A DNA stretch of 64,000 bases from Planctomycetota bacterium (lineage in GTDB: Bacteria; Planctomycetota; UBA1135; GCA-002686595), in assembly GCA_030746555.1 (NCBI GenBank), contig JASLMK010000012.1:1-64000 (forward strand), in the 5' to 3' direction. The notes under the pieces were generated by a model. It had not been told where the DNA came from. It did not search any database and saw only the letters and a list, made by a program, of their open reading frames with translations. Of this stretch, positions 17,601-26,314 are shown piece by piece (position 1 is the first letter of the stretch; every line of letters starts with the position of its first letter). Made by a program: the position numbers and the translations under genes.

Positions 17601-17845
17601 TGGCGCCGATCTTGATGACCGCCCTCGCCTCGGGCCTGGCTCTCGTTCCGATCGCTCTCCGAGGCGACGAGCCGGGGACGGAGATCCTCACGCCCATGGC
17701 GATCGTGATCCTGTTCGGTCTCTGCTCCTCCACGACCCTGAACATGCTGATCGTCCCCGGCCTGTTGCTGCGCTTCGCCGGCCCGCGCCCCGCTCCGAAC
17801 GCACCCGACCTGCGCGCCGACGGTGCGGGGGAGGCGCTCGCGTGA
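14657..17845 (+). CDS. Heavy-metal RND efflux pump, CzcA/CusA family
   Basis: A 1062-residue proton-driven inner-membrane transporter of normal family length. Both RND repeats are present: the first helix at residues 15-35, porter domains to about 330, helices from about 340 (ALVEGGLMVLLVVVAFLASA), and a second set from about 870. The conserved helix-4 motif reads GALVDDAIIDVENVIRR (around residue 408), with the paired aspartates of the proton relay. This is not the exact CzcA (VDGAVVIVEN) or CusA (VDAAIVMIEN) version, so the metal cannot be assigned. The gene sits 12 bp after czcB and overlaps czcC (GTGA), forming one operon. Confidence 0.88.
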   Translation: MIDAIIRWSVRSRAAVFGLALALSGFGVLAALRMPIDVFPDLSAPTVTVLVEGHGMAPEEMETLVTFPIEAAVNGALGVRRVRSATSVGTSVVWVEFEWGTDIQRARQTVTERLATVADALPAQVEPPLLAPITSIMGEILFLSLVSDRHDPLSLRTTAHTLVRRRLLSVPGVAQVTPIGGEEKQFQLVLSPLRMQAYGVGLADVAAALAETNENTSAGFVIDAGSESVLRGIGRVTSTDDIARTLVRLTDGGPVTVGDLGHVRLGAAIRRGAAASSTRGPDWEPVIEPGVILAVQKQPQANTLELTRELDAVLADLETSLPEGMHVHSDLFRQATFIEHSVANTTTALVEGGLMVLLVVVAFLASARASLITLLAIPISLLATICVLRAGGATINTMTLGGMAIAIGALVDDAIIDVENVIRRLRLNAARAPAERATALRVVFDASVEVRASIVFATFIILVVFAPLFFLDGVEGRLLRPLGIAFCISLGASLLTALTVTPALCVGLLPASRTVARAGDTRLVGALKRAYDRPLAWAMAHPLALAVPAALLGVAALVGVARMGRNFLPEFHEGALVIGTVTAPGTSLDESDALARRVERALMAHPEVVAVGRRTGRAERDEHVLGVEASEFEVTLDMEAARRLGHPRRSAGELVEVLRADLAAVGGFSATFGQPIGHRIDHMLSGTRANVAVKVFGDDLPTLRGIAAQVEGLLAAIPGVVDLATESQADIPQTRVDFDRDALARHGLRVADAARAMEAAAKGVAVTRVIEGTAAYDLTVRLADAAAPLPHEVGEIGIDTPAGGRIPLRAVAEVSDDRGPNFIMRENVQRRIVVSCNVAGRDMTGVVEDAREAVDEMIDLPPGYHVEYGGQFESAQATARRLSLLGALAVIAIGFLLRTTLGSGRDALLVMVNLPLALIGGVVGIVVCGGALSVASIIGLISLFGIAARNGILLVSHVRHLHEHEGVGDFAEAVRRGAQERLAPILMTALASGLALVPIALRGDEPGTEILTPMAIVILFGLCSSTTLNMLIVPGLLLRFAGPRPAPNAPDLRADGAGEALA

Positions 17846-19227
17846 TGCACCGCGCACCGTCGCGCGGCGGCACCGTCTTCACGTGCCTCGCCCTCGCCTG
17901 CGCCTGCGCCTGCGCCCAGGTGCGCCCCGAGCCCGACTTCGAGCGTGCGCGCGAGCTCGTGCTGGAGAGCACCGGCCTGCGCGCGGGCTTCGATCCCGCC
18001 GTCGGGGTCGCCGACGAGGGGGTGCTGGCGGAGATTCTGGCCGACGGCCTGTCGCTGGCGGAGGCCGAGAGCCTCGCCCTCGCGCAGCACCGCGGCCTGC
18101 GGGCTGCCTTCTGGGACATCGGCGTGGCCCACGCCGACTGGGTGTCCTCGCGCCTCCCCGAGAATCCGGCCCTCTCCCTGCGCCTGCCCCTCGACGGCTC
18201 GAGCGAGCTCCTCGAGGGCATCCTGGCCTTCGAGTTGCTCGACTTCTGGCGCATCCCGACCGCGGCCGAGGGGGCTCGGGCCGAGCTGGACGCGACCGTC
18301 CTGCGGGTGGCGCGCCTGGCGGGCGAGGTCCTGGCCGAGACCCGCTCGGCCTACGCCGCCGCCCTCGCCGCCCGAGCCCGGGCCGAGGTGGCCGAGGAGC
18401 ACCTCGCCCTCGCCGAGCGTCTGGCCGACGCCGTCGCCGACCTCGCCGCCGCCGGCTCCGCCGACGCCCTGGAGGTGAGCCTGGCGCGCGGCCCGGCGCT
18501 CGCCGCCGAGCTGGACCTCTCCGCGGCGCGCCTCGCGGCGACGGACGCCCTGCGCGCCCTCGCGCGCGGGCTCTCCCTGTCGGCCCCCGCCGAGAGCCTG
18601 CGCCTCTCCGACGACCCCGCGGCTCCCGCCGAGCCGACCCTGGACCTCGACGCCGCCGTGGCCCTGGCCGTCGAGCGCCGTCTCGACCTGCGCGCCCTCG
18701 ACAAGGCCGTCGAGGCGGCGCGGGCGCGCGTCGAGGTCGAGGACGCGAGCGTCCTCGGAACCCTCGGCGCCGGGCCGGTCGTGGAGCGGCGCAGGCGCGG
18801 CGGCCACGACGCCGCCGCGGAGCTGGAAGCGGACCTACCCTTGTTCGACCGCAACCAGGCCGGCATCGCCCGCGCGCGCTTCGAGCTCGCGCGCCTCGAA
18901 CAGGTTCGCGCCGGAGCCGTCGCCGACGTCGCCCGAGAGGTGCGCGGCACCCTCGAGCGGGCGCGCACGGCGTCGCGCGCCGCCGGTCTCGCCGCGGAGC
19001 GCCTCCTGCCCGAGGCCGAGCGCGCCCTCGACCTCGCGCGGGTCTCCCACGCTTCGGGCCGCGCCTCGCTCTTCGTCGTCCTCGACGCCCAACAGCGACG
19101 GCTCGAAGCCCGGCGCCGCTCGATCGAAGCCCACGCCGAGGCGGCCGCTGCCGTCGCCTCCCTGGAGCTCGCCCTGGGAAGCCCCCTGCCCGCCGAGACT
19201 CTACAGGCGCCCTCCCGCCGTCCTTGA
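17842..19227 (+). CDS. TolC-family outer-membrane efflux protein (CzcC-like)
   Basis: A 461-residue protein with an N-terminal signal (TCLALACACACA) and two long Ala/Arg/Glu-rich helical repeats, each beginning with a motif like LSLAEAESLALAQHRGL and LDLDAAVALAVERRLDLRAL. This is the hallmark of the outer-membrane efflux (OEP) fold. It should form the trimeric exit channel for the CzcBA-like pump. The GTG at 17842 overlaps the czcA stop; an ATG one codon later (17845) is equally possible. The stop codon lies inside the -35 box of the next promoter. Confidence 0.82.
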   Translation: MMHRAPSRGGTVFTCLALACACACAQVRPEPDFERARELVLESTGLRAGFDPAVGVADEGVLAEILADGLSLAEAESLALAQHRGLRAAFWDIGVAHADWVSSRLPENPALSLRLPLDGSSELLEGILAFELLDFWRIPTAAEGARAELDATVLRVARLAGEVLAETRSAYAAALAARARAEVAEEHLALAERLADAVADLAAAGSADALEVSLARGPALAAELDLSAARLAATDALRALARGLSLSAPAESLRLSDDPAAPAEPTLDLDAAVALAVERRLDLRALDKAVEAARARVEVEDASVLGTLGAGPVVERRRRGGHDAAAELEADLPLFDRNQAGIARARFELARLEQVRAGAVADVAREVRGTLERARTASRAAGLAAERLLPEAERALDLARVSHASGRASLFVVLDAQQRRLEARRRSIEAHAEAAAAVASLELALGSPLPAETLQAPSRRP

Positions 19228-19252
19228 CAGCCCCCAGCAAGCCAACTACTGT
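19224..19252 (+). promoter_or_regulatory. Near-consensus sigma-70 promoter of the glycine-rich protein gene
   Basis: A perfect TTGACA (19224-19229), a 17-bp spacer and TACTGT (19247-19252). It is the strongest promoter I see in the window. It overlaps the czcC stop codon and is followed by an 85- to 90-nt leader, unlike the leaderless layout elsewhere. Confidence 0.75.
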
Positions 19253-19317
19253 GCTTTTGCTCTGCGCTCGTCGTTTCCGTCGCTCTTCCCAGGGTGGACG
19301 GGTACATCACCTGCCTC

Positions 19318-19336
19318 GGCGGGTGAACCTCCCGCC
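19318..19336 (+). other. Leader hairpin just upstream of the glycine-rich gene
   Basis: GGCGGG-TGAACCT-CCCGCC forms a perfect 6-bp stem with a 7-nt loop, ending 9 nt before the ATG at 19346. It lies where a ribosome binding site would be, so it could limit initiation. An AGGAGG lies downstream of the ATG, at 19364-19369, which is odd. Confidence 0.45.
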
Positions 19337-19345
19337 TCCTCCCCG

Positions 19346-20755
19346 ATGAGTGACCGGGCTCACAGGAGGTTTCCCACGTTCGCACGTTCCCTCAACAAGG
19401 CTGCCGTCGTCGGCTCCGCCCTCGCATGCCTGCTGTTGGTCTGCCTTCATGCCCTGCTAGGTGATCTCGCGGCTTGTCCGAGCGGGGAGCCCGCAGCGCT
19501 GGGAGCCCCGAGGACGCTCACCCTCGCCGACGGCCAGGTCCTGTCGGGAACCGTCGTGGGAGACGAGATCCTGATTCCGGACGGAGCGACCGTACTGGCC
19601 GAGGAAGACCTGCTCCTGAGTGCACGGTCCACCCTGTCCATCCGGGGCACCTTGCGCGCCACGGACAGAGCGGGTACGGACTCCGTTTCCGATGGAGTGC
19701 GCCTCGTGCTCGAGTCCGGTGGAGTGATGCTCATCGACGGGGAGGTGCTGGGGGGCCGGGGCGGGTGCGTGGTCGCTGACGGTGCCTTGGCCTCTCTCGG
19801 GCTGGCCGGGGGCCGCGGGTCGGACATCACCCTGTCGGCCCCGCTGATCGAGATCTCCGGCCACGTCGTGGCCGGCAGAGGAGGGCGGTCCGGGGCCCAC
19901 ACCAAGGGACCGGCCGGGGGCGACGTCCTCGTCGAGGGGATCTGCGTGAAGGGGGACGGCGCGCGGGGCACCCAACTCCACGGCGGCGCCGGGGGAGAGG
20001 CCGGAGCGACTGTGGATCCGACCGTCGCCGCGGGCCCCGGCGGCGACGGAGGCTGGGTGCACCGCAGCCGTCATCCGCGAGAGTCCGAGGACCAGACGAG
20101 CGCGGTCCGACCCTGGTCGGCCCTTCCGGAGGCGAGCGCCCTCATTCCAGAGTGCGAACCCGGTTCGGCGGGGCAGGCGGGCGCCGACAGCTGCGGAGGC
20201 CAGGGGGCCGACGGTGCTGCGGGTGCAAACGGCTCCTCGGCCAGTCCAGCGGGTGGCACGGGTGGAGTCGGGGGAGCAGGCGGAGGCACGGACGCAGCCC
20301 CGATCACCGGAGGAACGGGCGGTACCGGCGGAGCCGGTGAGGGATGCTGCAGCCCTCCCCAGGACGGCAAGGACGGTGGTGCGGGCGGTACCGGTGGAAA
20401 GGGATCGGGCGGCAAGGGTGGCCGAGGTGGCCGGGGTGGCGACGGCTTTTGGGATCCCGACCGACAGGCCTACACCGGCCCGAACGGACACGGCGGGAAC
20501 GGGGGGCCGGGCGGCGAGGGGCGAGGGGGCCGCGGCGGCGATGGAGGCCGGGGATCGGATGGGGCCCCACCGGGATCGGGAGGGCCCGGAGGACCCGCCG
20601 GGGTCAGTGCCGGGGGCGCCGGAGGAGACGGGGGTCGGCCGGGACATCGGGGGAACCCGATGAACGGCCAACCCGGAGACGCCGGACCGCCAGGCGGCGC
20701 CATCGCACACCTGGGGCCGGGCTCCGAAGGCGCGGACGGGAACCCGTGCGACTGA
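19346..20755 (+). CDS. Secreted glycine-rich (PGRS-like) repeat protein
   Basis: A 469-residue protein with a signal segment (AAVVGSALACLLLVCLHALL) followed by a short beta-helix-like part (residues 55-165, for example ILIPDGATVLAEEDLLLSA). From about 165 to the end it is dominated by Gly-Gly-x motifs (GGTGGTGGAGEG, KGSGGKGGRGGRGGDG, GGNGGPGGEGRGG). It resembles PE_PGRS-type or polyglycine-helix proteins, not the strict Gly-x-y of collagen. It is probably a surface or matrix protein; no catalytic motif is visible. Four Cys lie in the repeat part (two adjacent, ECC-like context GEGCCSP). Start: ATG at 19346 has no Shine-Dalgarno upstream. A perfect AGGAGG instead precedes an in-frame ACG at 19376, so the real start is uncertain. 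Confidence 0.75.
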   Translation: MSDRAHRRFPTFARSLNKAAVVGSALACLLLVCLHALLGDLAACPSGEPAALGAPRTLTLADGQVLSGTVVGDEILIPDGATVLAEEDLLLSARSTLSIRGTLRATDRAGTDSVSDGVRLVLESGGVMLIDGEVLGGRGGCVVADGALASLGLAGGRGSDITLSAPLIEISGHVVAGRGGRSGAHTKGPAGGDVLVEGICVKGDGARGTQLHGGAGGEAGATVDPTVAAGPGGDGGWVHRSRHPRESEDQTSAVRPWSALPEASALIPECEPGSAGQAGADSCGGQGADGAAGANGSSASPAGGTGGVGGAGGGTDAAPITGGTGGTGGAGEGCCSPPQDGKDGGAGGTGGKGSGGKGGRGGRGGDGFWDPDRQAYTGPNGHGGNGGPGGEGRGGRGGDGGRGSDGAPPGSGGPGGPAGVSAGGAGGDGGRPGHRGNPMNGQPGDAGPPGGAIAHLGPGSEGADGNPCD

Positions 20756-20858
20756 TCGGGCCCGCGGCCCGTCGCTCGCCGTCCCGCCGGTGGCGCGCGT
20801 CGTCCCCGTCCGGATGGCGCTCGCTCGCCCCGACCACGGGGGGAGCCGGGAGAGCGGC

Positions 20859-22883
20859 ATGACCTCACCGCGCAGGTGGCTGGGGGGCTTGGCGATCCTC
20901 GCTGTCGGCGGCTTCTGGGCCGCCAGCATCCTCAGCCGCACTGAGCACTCCAACCCGGGCACGGTCGCCCGGGACGGCCCTGCCGGGCACCCGGTCCCTG
21001 TTCGCGATGCTCCTCCCAGGGTGCCTGCGGAGGCCGACGGCGGAATCGGCGGGCGTACATCGGCCAGCGGACAGGAGCACGATTCGGCAGCGACGTCGCC
21101 CACCGCTGCCAAGGAGAGGCCTCCCTGGCTTCTGCGCGCCGGGTTGGGCCCCCTCTCCGGAAGCGGCGGAGAAGGGTCGGCGGACGCCCGCCTGAGCACG
21201 CGTGAGGGCAACCGCACGCATTGGATCCGGCGCACGGTGGGGGTTGACGGCACGGGATGGCTGGAGATCGACTTCACGGAGCTCGGCGAGGGCATCCCCC
21301 AGGACTCGGGCGAACCGATCGAGATCCGGGTGGAGGTCGGCGACACCATCGTCGGTACGGGGAGCTTCTTCTTGTTCGACGTCCGCACCGTGGAGCGTGA
21401 CGGTGCACTGCACCGTGTGGTGGAGGTCGACCTCGACAGGCGGGAACTGGGGGTCGTGCGCGGCACCGTGCTCGCCCCGGGGGGCGAACCCCTCGCGGGC
21501 TGCGCCGTCGGCCTCCACCGTCGGGGGGACGGGAGAGCTCCTCCCGAACCCCTCGCCAGGACCGAGACGGACTCGGCCGGCTCCTTCCGGCTCCGGGTCG
21601 ACGTCGACGGCGAGCTCATCCTCGGTGCTGTCGCTACATCTTGGCGACCCCATACGGTGCGCGTCCCGGTCCGGCTGGGAGCGACCTCGGACCTCGGCGC
21701 GATCGAGCTGCGCAGGGGCGCGGCACTCACCGGCAGGGTCGTGGCCCCTCCGGGGGGTGCAGCCTTCCACGTGCACGCGCGGCAGACCGGCAGCGTCGAC
21801 ACGGCCGGCGCGCTGGCAGCCTGGTGGGGTGGTGCCTTCGAGCACGGGCGCCTGAGGGTCGAGACGAGCGAGAACGGCGAGTTCGCCGTATGGGGCCTGG
21901 TGCCAGACATCTCCTACGGTGTGGCCCTCCACGGCGCCGGCAACCACTGCTCGATGGGCGCGGCTCCCGGCCGGCAGCTGGGACCGTTCACCGCGCCCGC
22001 TCAGGGGCTGTCATTCTCCTTCCAGGCCACTACCTACGAGATCTCGGTCGGCCACGGGGGCACGCCCCTCGAACACGCGATCGTCAGCCTGTTCGCCGAC
22101 GGCCAGTTCGCGACCGGCTGCAGGACTGACGACACCGGAAGGACGACCATGGTCGTCCACCCCGACCGCGAGTTCACGATGGAGGCGAGCCTTCCGGGCT
22201 TCGACACCCTGCGTCGTGAGCTGGTCTCGCCTTCCCTGGGGGAGATCGAGTGGATGGAGTTCGAGCTGGTGAAGGCCACCGAGCTCGGGTCCTTGCGGGT
22301 CGACCTGGAGGCCGGCGATGGCCCACCCGTCCTGGGGGCGCGGATCGCGCTCACCCGCGCGGACCTCCCCGAAGCCGGCGATGGTCCGCACTTGCGGTTC
22401 TGGTGGCAAGCCTCCGACGGCCCGTGCCTCCTGGAGGCGATCCCCCAGGGCTCGTACGAGGCGCGCATCCTCGTCGATGACGGCACCCGGATGGTGCTGC
22501 CTGTGAACCTGGAAGTCCGCGTGGTCGAGGGAGCCGAGGCGAAGATCGAGCTCGTCGCCGTCCGCGGCGGCAGGCTGGACCTGCAGGTCATCGATCGGGC
22601 CGGCGAGCTGTCGAGCGCGCCGTGCTCGATCCTCTCCCTCCCCTCGCTGGATCCGGCCGAGGTGCTGTTCTCCTACCGGGACGTCGCCAGAGGCACGATC
22701 CGCTTCGATCCCCTGCGCCCCCACCCCCTCGGCGGCCGAGCCCAGGTCCACACCGAGGTGGTCGATGCGCTTCCCGCCGGCGCCTACCGCATCGAGGTGC
22801 GGCCCGAGGGCGAGGCCAAGGTCGCGACCGACTTCGAGATCGTCGCGGGGCGGACTCGACGCCTGCGCATCCCCCTCCCGTGA
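20859..22883 (+). CDS. Exported multi-domain carboxypeptidase-regulatory-like protein
   Basis: A 674-residue protein. The ATG at 20859 has GGGAGAG upstream and starts a signal anchor (WLGGLAILAVGGFWAASIL). A low-complexity linker (40-120) is followed by several beta-sandwich repeats of the carboxypeptidase-regulatory/SpaA type: GVVRGTVLAPGGEPLAGCAV, then TDSAGSFRLRVDVDGEL; GAALTGRVVAPPGG, then ENGEFAVWGLVPDISYG; and TPLEHAIVSLF, then TDDTGRTTMVV. It ends in a similar IRFDPLRP/AGAYRIEVRPEGE domain. No enzyme domain is seen. It probably works as an extracellular structural or adhesion protein, and may be cotranscribed with the glycine-rich gene 103 bp upstream. Confidence 0.75.
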   Translation: MTSPRRWLGGLAILAVGGFWAASILSRTEHSNPGTVARDGPAGHPVPVRDAPPRVPAEADGGIGGRTSASGQEHDSAATSPTAAKERPPWLLRAGLGPLSGSGGEGSADARLSTREGNRTHWIRRTVGVDGTGWLEIDFTELGEGIPQDSGEPIEIRVEVGDTIVGTGSFFLFDVRTVERDGALHRVVEVDLDRRELGVVRGTVLAPGGEPLAGCAVGLHRRGDGRAPPEPLARTETDSAGSFRLRVDVDGELILGAVATSWRPHTVRVPVRLGATSDLGAIELRRGAALTGRVVAPPGGAAFHVHARQTGSVDTAGALAAWWGGAFEHGRLRVETSENGEFAVWGLVPDISYGVALHGAGNHCSMGAAPGRQLGPFTAPAQGLSFSFQATTYEISVGHGGTPLEHAIVSLFADGQFATGCRTDDTGRTTMVVHPDREFTMEASLPGFDTLRRELVSPSLGEIEWMEFELVKATELGSLRVDLEAGDGPPVLGARIALTRADLPEAGDGPHLRFWWQASDGPCLLEAIPQGSYEARILVDDGTRMVLPVNLEVRVVEGAEAKIELVAVRGGRLDLQVIDRAGELSSAPCSILSLPSLDPAEVLFSYRDVARGTIRFDPLRPHPLGGRAQVHTEVVDALPAGAYRIEVRPEGEAKVATDFEIVAGRTRRLRIPLP

Positions 22884-22920
22884 GCCGCGTGCCTTCCCGC
22901 CGCCCGAGAGGAACGGGCGC

Positions 22921-25900
22921 CTACTCGACGACGAGCCGGCCGTTCATGATCCGCCAGTGGCCGGGGAAGGTGCAGAGGTAGGGGTAGGTCCCCGGCTCGT
23001 CGGGGGCGCGGAAGGTGATCGCCGCGCGGCCTCCGGGGGGGACGATGTCGGTGTGGACGAGGACGTCGTCGGTCTTTGGGACGTAGTGGCGGGCGAAGGC
23101 CCTGGGGTCGGAGACCCCGGCGCTGGTCAGCTCCCCCACCGCCTCCAGGGTGCCGGGCCTGGCGAGGACCCAGTTGTGGGGCATCGAGTCGGGGTTCACG
23201 AGCTCCAGGCGCAACAGCTCGCCGGGACGGGCGCGGAACGAGCGCTGGCGAAAGGTCAGGTTGCTCGCGGTCTCGATCACCACCGTCCGCGCGCCTTCGA
23301 CGTCGTGGCGCCAGGGGTTGGGGACGCGCTCGGTGACCAGGGCCATGTCGGCCACCATGGGCTGGGCTGCGATCGTCTTGGGCCGTTCCACGTAGCCGGG
23401 GTACTCGGTGAAGGGCCCGTCGAGGGCGTGGACGGTCGCGAAGAGGTCGCGCCGCACCCCCTCGGCGATCTCCAGCCGCAGGTGCAGCTGGTTCGTCGGC
23501 TGCAGGTCGGGGACCTCCAGGAACAGGGCCCGACGATCGTCCGACAGGTGGGCGGCGGTGATCGCCAGGGTGTCGTGGCCGGGGGTGTCGGGGCGGCGCG
23601 TCGAGTACTCCTGGGAGCCGTAGGCCCCGCTGTAGCGGTAGTTCCAGCACTGGGCGAAGTGGCGGCGGGCGTCGGCGGCGCTCGCATCGACCGGCGCGCT
23701 GAACTCCACGCGCACGCCGTTGGCGAAGACGTGGAAGGCGACCGGCTGGCGCACGCTCCCGCCGGTGTAACGCACGCGCTCCAAGCAGCCGTTCTCGGTG
23801 GCGTAGGACCCCCAGCCCTTCATCCCGGCCACGTAGAGCTGACCGTCGGTGGGGTGGAAGCGGCCGCGGTGGACCCCCGAGCGGAACTCCCCCGGCAGGG
23901 GCACGACCGCGCCTTGGAGTCGGCCGCGCACCTCGTCGCGCAGCAGCAGGAAGTGGGAGGCGGTGCCGAAGGAGAGGTGCACGGCCAGGCCCTCGAAGGG
24001 CCCCCACTTTCCGCCGCGCACCGCCACCTGGCCGCCCGCTGAGTTGTCGACGCCGCGGGGGAGGTACACCAGGGGGAGCGCGGGCACCTCGCCGCCGCGC
24101 GGACCGCGGTAGCCGAAGTGGGGCGGCGCGTCGCCTTCGAGGTCGGGCGAGACGGCGCAGATCATCGAGGCCGGGGTCCACTCCCCCTCCGAGCAGGGCA
24201 CGGTCAGGACGCCGTCGTCGAGGAGGCCGATGCCGTCGGGGTTGCGGAAGCCCGTCGCCAGCACCTCGGCGCGGGATCCGTCGGCGGAGATGCGCACGCA
24301 GCCTTGGTTGCCCGAGGAGGTCACGAAGCGACCCTCGCCGTCGCGCACCAGGCCGCAGATGAAGTCGTGCCCACCCGACGAGGTGTCGAAGGCGTCGGAG
24401 AAGCACTCATAGGAGTCCGCTTCCCCTTCGCCGTCGAGGTCTGCCAGGCGCGTGAGCTGGTCGCGGCCGAGGACGAAGATCCCGTCGGCGTCGATGACGA
24501 TCCCCGCGGGCTGGTGCAGGCCCTCGGCGAAGCGCCGCCAGCGGGCCGGGCCCGGGGCGTCGCCGGCGAAGCCGTCCACCCGCCACACCTCGCCCTCGAA
24601 GGTGCACACCAAGGCGGAGCCGTCGGGGAAGAAGGCCAGGCCCGTGAGGGACATCGGGGGAGCACCGGGGCCGCGCTCGGGGAGCTCGATGGTGTCGATG
24701 GCGTAGGGCCGTCCGCTGCCGCGCACCACCGCGGTCTCGTGCGCGACCGGCGGCCGCGGCGCGCCGCCTTCGATCGCGGCCCGCAGGGGGTGCTCGCTCG
24801 CGGGCGCGAGTTCGCGCGTGAAGACGCCGTCCTCCGCCCAAGGCGCGTCGAGGAAGGCGACGCCGTCGATCGAGTAGGAGAAGACAACGCGCTCGCCGTG
24901 GCGGAAGTACCCGTGGTAGTCCACGACACCCTCCGGGCGATCGTCGGCGGGCGTGCCCAGGGCCTCCCCCTGCAGGCGCAGGCCGTCGGTGAGCCCGTGG
25001 CGCGTGTCGGAGATCGTGAGGAACCCCTCGCGCCACAGGGCCGCGATGCGCGCCGTGTGGGGATCGAAGCAGGCCGACAGCTCGCCCTCCTCTCCCAGTC
25101 GCACGCACACCGCGCGCGCCACCGTGACGCCCGCGCCGCGGAAGACGCCGGCCAGGACGCGGCCGAGCCGCGCCCGTTTCCACCCGTCGTCGCGCCAGGT
25201 CCCTTCGTCCTGGGCGCCCCAGTGGCCGGTGCCCGCGCCGTCCAACCCGGGGTAGGGCGCCAACAGCGGCGGCGCGTGGGCGAGGGCGCGGAAGTGGTCG
25301 GCCTGCCTGGCGTAGAAGTCGTAGACGCGCGGGCGGTTGAGCGGGTGGTCGTGGCGCGGCCAGCGGGAGGGGTCGGTGGGTCCGGGCGCGAGCTCGAAGC
25401 TCGCCGGCGCCAGGGCGTGGGCGCTGGCGTGGTGGATCACCTGCCCCACCGCGTCCGCGCTCACCCCTCCCTCCCGGCCGAGGTCGACGAGCAGGCGCAG
25501 GAGGTCGGCGCGCGCCTCCTGCCCGAGAGCGTCGAAGACCCCGTCGGGCATCGGGCTCCCGCTGGAGCGGCGTGCGTCGATCTCCTCGAGGGCGAGGCGC
25601 TCCCGGCTCCCGTCGGAGGGATCGAGGATCACGAGACCCGAGTCGTCCTCCTCCACGACGAGTCCGGTGCGCAGGACGCCGTCGGTGCCGAGCACGCTCC
25701 ACAGGCGGTACTCCTCGGCTACGTCGCGCTGGGGCCACAGCAGCGACACCGCCAGCTCCTCGGCGGTCCGCTCGCTCCCGCTGCGCGAGAGATCGGGTCC
25801 GACCGAGCCGCCGTGGTCGCCGATTCGATGGCAGCCGAGGCAGGCGGCTTCGGGGGACGCGAAGACCGCCGCGCCGCGCAGGGCGTCCCCGCCTCCGCGC

Positions 25901-26211
25901 GCCGCGGACACGAGGGCGCGGACGACGGTCGAGTCGTCGGCCGCCGCGGCACCCGCCGGTCCCCCGCCGGATGGTTCGGGCGTCGTCCCGGCGAGCACCG
26001 CTGGGTCGCGGGCCGGCCCGGTGGAGGCGGCGCGCAGCGGCGACGCCCCCCCCGCCAGGAGCAGGGCGCAGACCCACGGGAGCGCGAAGCGCCCTCCCCG
26101 ACCGCCGGGGCCCGGACACGCCGGAGCCACCTCCGCCGGTCCGCGCCGCCGCTGGTGGCGGGGCGCGGGCGTGGCGGGCGATCGCGGCGCTCGCCCATCA
26201 TCGACGGTCAT
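22921..26211 (-). CDS. PVC-type heme-binding / sorbosone-dehydrogenase-like / cupredoxin fusion protein
   Basis: A 1096-residue exported protein (signal segment LPWVCALLLAGGASPLRA after a long basic N-region). Residues 105-230 form a c-type cytochrome with AACLGCHRIG (C124, C127, H128) and a planctomycete-type heme-binding domain (VGPDLSRSGSERTAEEL, ALEEIDARRSSGSPMPDGVF). A middle part (270-500) is of unknown fold. A propeller of the glucose/sorbosone dehydrogenase kind follows (ALVCTFEGEVWRVDGF, GFRNPDGIGLLDDG). The last 110 residues are a cupredoxin with type-1 copper ligands H1012 (MPHNWVL), C1080, H1085 and M1089 (CTFPGHWRIM). It probably oxidises a sugar-like substrate and passes electrons through heme or copper in the periplasm. 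An earlier start at 26328 is possible. Confidence 0.82.
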   Translation of the reverse strand: MTVDDGRAPRSPATPAPRHQRRRGPAEVAPACPGPGGRGGRFALPWVCALLLAGGASPLRAASTGPARDPAVLAGTTPEPSGGGPAGAAAADDSTVVRALVSAARGGGDALRGAAVFASPEAACLGCHRIGDHGGSVGPDLSRSGSERTAEELAVSLLWPQRDVAEEYRLWSVLGTDGVLRTGLVVEEDDSGLVILDPSDGSRERLALEEIDARRSSGSPMPDGVFDALGQEARADLLRLLVDLGREGGVSADAVGQVIHHASAHALAPASFELAPGPTDPSRWPRHDHPLNRPRVYDFYARQADHFRALAHAPPLLAPYPGLDGAGTGHWGAQDEGTWRDDGWKRARLGRVLAGVFRGAGVTVARAVCVRLGEEGELSACFDPHTARIAALWREGFLTISDTRHGLTDGLRLQGEALGTPADDRPEGVVDYHGYFRHGERVVFSYSIDGVAFLDAPWAEDGVFTRELAPASEHPLRAAIEGGAPRPPVAHETAVVRGSGRPYAIDTIELPERGPGAPPMSLTGLAFFPDGSALVCTFEGEVWRVDGFAGDAPGPARWRRFAEGLHQPAGIVIDADGIFVLGRDQLTRLADLDGEGEADSYECFSDAFDTSSGGHDFICGLVRDGEGRFVTSSGNQGCVRISADGSRAEVLATGFRNPDGIGLLDDGVLTVPCSEGEWTPASMICAVSPDLEGDAPPHFGYRGPRGGEVPALPLVYLPRGVDNSAGGQVAVRGGKWGPFEGLAVHLSFGTASHFLLLRDEVRGRLQGAVVPLPGEFRSGVHRGRFHPTDGQLYVAGMKGWGSYATENGCLERVRYTGGSVRQPVAFHVFANGVRVEFSAPVDASAADARRHFAQCWNYRYSGAYGSQEYSTRRPDTPGHDTLAITAAHLSDDRRALFLEVPDLQPTNQLHLRLEIAEGVRRDLFATVHALDGPFTEYPGYVERPKTIAAQPMVADMALVTERVPNPWRHDVEGARTVVIETASNLTFRQRSFRARPGELLRLELVNPDSMPHNWVLARPGTLEAVGELTSAGVSDPRAFARHYVPKTDDVLVHTDIVPPGGRAAITFRAPDEPGTYPYLCTFPGHWRIMNGRLVVE

Positions 26212-26314
26212 CGCCCCAGGGTGGCCCCCCCGGCGAGGGGCCGCAAGGACGAGCCCGGGTGGCTGGGCCAACGCAGCTCCTCCCTGAGGGCGGAGAGAAG
26301 CGGGGTTCCCGCCC

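Noticed and set aside
13979-17857. Very long open frame on the minus strand opposite the CzcA-like gene (about 1290 codons)
   Set aside because: High GC content produces such antisense frames. Its His/Gly/Asp/Arg-rich translation resembles no protein family, while the plus strand codes for a textbook RND pump. The same applies to the long antisense frames at 22784-24406, 33522-35783 and 37639-39480.
20160-20755. Gly-rich protein as collagen-like
   Set aside because: Gly-Gly-x predominates and the strict Gly-x-y periodicity with frequent Pro at x/y is not kept over a long stretch.
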